Of a stretch of DNA of 6,509 nt, positions 5,052-6,509 are shown one piece after another; within the stretch, counting starts at the first letter, position 1, and each line of letters starts with the position of its first letter. A program made the translations under genes and the position numbers. The notes beneath the pieces are model-generated. The model saw only the letters and a list, made by a program, of their open reading frames with translations, was not told the origin of the DNA and did no database searches. Source of the stretch: an archaeon MnTg01 (GTDB taxonomy: Archaea > Thermoproteota > Nitrososphaeria > Nitrososphaerales > Nitrosopumilaceae); the NCBI GenBank assembly GCA_008974855.1, contig BFAR01000041.1, positions 1 to 6,509 on the forward strand, written 5' to 3'.

Positions 5052-6509
5052 TCAACTAATAATTACAATCTTTTCTATAATTGCAGTTTTTTGATCAATT
5101 GGTTGATCTTGAGAATTAGTTTCTAAAGAAGCAATTTTATCAACAATATCTTTTCCAGAAGTGACTTCTCCAAATACAGTGTATTTACCATCTAACCACG
5201 GTGAATTTTCTAAAACAATGAAAAATTGAGAGCCTGCACTATTGATATCACCACCACGAGCCATTGAAACTATGTATTTTTTGTGTTTAATATCACTAAA
5301 TTCTGCATCTATTGAATGTCCAGGTCCTCCCTGACCCCATGTATCACGACTTCCAGATATTGTGTTAGGATCTCCTCCTTGGATGACAAAATCAGGGAGA
5401 ATTCTATGGAAAATTGTTCCATCATAAAATCCTGAATTTGCAAGATTTTTAAAATTTTCCACAGTTTTTGGAGCAACATTTTCTTTAAGTTCAATTGTGA
5501 TATCTCCAAAACTTGTTGAAATGACTGCAGTTTCACTACTTTCAGTTATTTCTGTAGTTGGAGATGTTACTTGGTTAGGTACATAATCCATGTTTACTTC
5601 GTAAATGAAAACTCCACTAATTGGGCCAGATGTTTCCCTATCAAAACTTGAAGAGCTGTATACTAACCGGAGTGGACCATCACCATCTGATTGGTATTTA
5701 ATATCTTTTTCATAAATTGGTGTGAATCCTGGCTGATATGTTTCTGACTGTAAATTAGCATTAAAATCTGCATATGCTAGAAGACTATAAGGAAACATTT
5801 TTCCTAAAAGCGTGTTATCCCAAAAATAGGCAGTACCACTAAGTCCATCGGCTTCAACATATCGTGATACAGGTTCACCGGCAATTCTCATGAACCATTG
5901 TTTTTTGCTTTCATCTGCACCACCCTGTAGGAGATACAAAGCAGAACCTCCTTCCTCATCTATTCGAACAGAAGCTACGTACACCAATACATAATCTGCA
6001 CCTAGTTCTTGTAATAATTCCCAGCCCCTATCTGGAGAGCTAAGGAACATAAGAGCAATTTTTTGTATTTGTATTGTACTCAAAGTTGCGTTATCAGCTA
6101 ACGAAATGCGTTCACCAAGTGTAGTTATCCAATATCCATAGTCCCACCATGAAGCAACTACTGCATCTTCAGGAGTGTTATTCTTTAGCCATTCCATTGC
6201 TGCAGGCCAATCATCTGTCGCAATATTGAAATTTGTACCACCATTTAGTATAGTGGGTGGAGCTTTTATCCCACTAATCCAACTGGCAGCTCCAGGTAAT
6301 GCTGTTGGAATTATTAATAAAGTAATTATTACAACAATGAAAGAAATTTTTGTAATTGCTCCCGGAGAATGAATAATTTTTTTTCTATCAAGGTTATGTA
6401 TTTTAAGAATCTCTGATGAAATAATTGCTAATCCTACTGATGATAAAATAATTACAGAAATAGAAGCAAACACTTCCAATCTTACAAACGCAGAACTAAT
6501 GTATACTCC
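5052..6509 (-). CDS. STT3/AglB oligosaccharyltransferase fused to a C-terminal cyclophilin, 3' part (5' end outside window)
   Basis: STT3/AglB transfers a lipid-linked glycan to Asn-X-Ser/Thr on the outer face of the membrane. The frame is open from the right edge to TGA at 5054-5052, giving 485 residues. Counted from the edge, SSAFVRLEVFAS (5-16) matches an STT3 transmembrane region and leads into a membrane segment at about 13-33. A short charged loop and a last hydrophobic segment (about 55-75) follow. The soluble domain begins near 80; WWDYGYW (121-127) is the conserved STT3 motif that reads the +2 Ser/Thr of the sequon, followed by DNATLS (139-144), SPDRGWELL (158-166) and ADYVLVY (171-177). 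A Ser/Thr/Glu-rich linker (about 314-327) joins it to a full cyclophilin domain (328-485). There is no stop, frameshift or plausible internal start between the two. The TTG at 6477-6479 encodes Leu inside the membrane region and is not the start. The catalytic Asp/Glu loops and most membrane segments of STT3 lie beyond the window. Confidence 0.92.
   Translation of the reverse strand, partial: GVYISSAFVRLEVFASISVIILSSVGLAIISSEILKIHNLDRKKIIHSPGAITKISFIVVIITLLIIPTALPGAASWISGIKAPPTILNGGTNFNIATDDWPAAMEWLKNNTPEDAVVASWWDYGYWITTLGERISLADNATLSTIQIQKIALMFLSSPDRGWELLQELGADYVLVYVASVRIDEEGGSALYLLQGGADESKKQWFMRIAGEPVSRYVEADGLSGTAYFWDNTLLGKMFPYSLLAYADFNANLQSETYQPGFTPIYEKDIKYQSDGDGPLRLVYSSSSFDRETSGPISGVFIYEVNMDYVPNQVTSPTTEITESSETAVISTSFGDITIELKENVAPKTVENFKNLANSGFYDGTIFHRILPDFVIQGGDPNTISGSRDTWGQGGPGHSIDAEFSDIKHKKYIVSMARGGDINSAGSQFFIVLENSPWLDGKYTVFGEVTSGKDIVDKIASLETNSQDQPIDQKTAIIEKIVIIS
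5055..5528 (-). other. Cyclophilin-type peptidyl-prolyl cis-trans isomerase domain within the STT3 fusion
   Basis: Residues 328-485 of the fusion form a complete cyclophilin. FHRILPDFVIQGGDP (367-381) holds the equivalents of human CypA Arg55 (Arg369), Phe60 (Phe374) and Gln63 (Gln377). MARGGDINSAGSQFF (416-430) holds the equivalents of Gln111 (Gln428) and Phe113 (Phe430). WLDGKYTVFGEV (438-449) keeps the Trp121 equivalent, with Tyr443 in place of His126. Activity is therefore expected. The short MAR-x-NSA-GSQFF form and the WGQGGPGHSIDAEF loop resemble bacterial single-domain cyclophilins more than eukaryotic CypA. Because the STT3 C-terminal domain lies outside the membrane, this domain should too. 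Confidence 0.92.

Noticed and set aside
5309..5536. 75-residue open frame on the minus strand inside the cyclophilin region
   Set aside because: It is a +1/+2 shadow of the cyclophilin frame with no family-like motifs, and the main frame is clearly coding. It does not indicate a frameshift.
6477..6479. TTG as start of the STT3-cyclophilin protein
   Set aside because: The frame continues to the right edge with SSAFVR, part of the STT3 membrane region, so the codon is an internal Leu.

Overview
The window looks like a piece of an archaeal chromosome, most likely from an AT-rich ammonia-oxidising thaumarchaeote (Nitrososphaeria, Nitrosopumilus-like). The archaeal assignment rests on aIF2-alpha followed by Nop10, an AglB/STT3-type oligosaccharyltransferase, and genes that appear to start directly downstream of TATA boxes without a leader. 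The thaumarchaeal assignment is inferred from base composition and gene content, without a database comparison.

Region 1 (1-2102, plus strand) is the end of a cobalamin (B12) operon of the cobalt-early 'cbi' type. It holds the 3' part of cbiG (cobalt-precorrin-5A hydrolase), a two-domain cbiX (sirohydrochlorin cobaltochelatase, TTG start, 4-nt overlap with cbiG) and cbiC (cobalt-precorrin-8 methylmutase, overlapping cbiX by 11 nt). Region 2 (2091-3443, minus strand) is cbiA, cobyrinate a,c-diamide synthase, which converges on cbiC with a 12-nt overlap. Region 3 (3497-4030, plus) is cobO, the corrinoid adenosyltransferase, divergent from cbiA. The 53-nt gap between them carries one palindromic TATA element about equally far from both starts. 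CbiA makes the a,c-diamide and CobO adenosylates it after cobalt reduction, so the divergent pair encodes consecutive corrinoid steps, apart from the reduction.

Region 4 (4069-5029, plus) is an information-processing pair: translation initiation factor aIF2-alpha and the 51-residue H/ACA RNP protein Nop10. Region 5 (5052-6509, minus, running off the right edge) is the most unusual locus. It is one uninterrupted reading frame joining the C-terminal part of an STT3/AglB oligosaccharyltransferase (last membrane segments, WWDYG motif, extracytoplasmic domain) through a Ser/Thr/Glu-rich linker to a complete cyclophilin-type peptidyl-prolyl isomerase. This suggests that N-glycosylation and prolyl isomerisation are physically coupled on the outer face of the membrane.

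There are no tRNA or rRNA genes, mobile elements, CRISPR arrays or long repeats. The longest gap without a gene is 53 nt.
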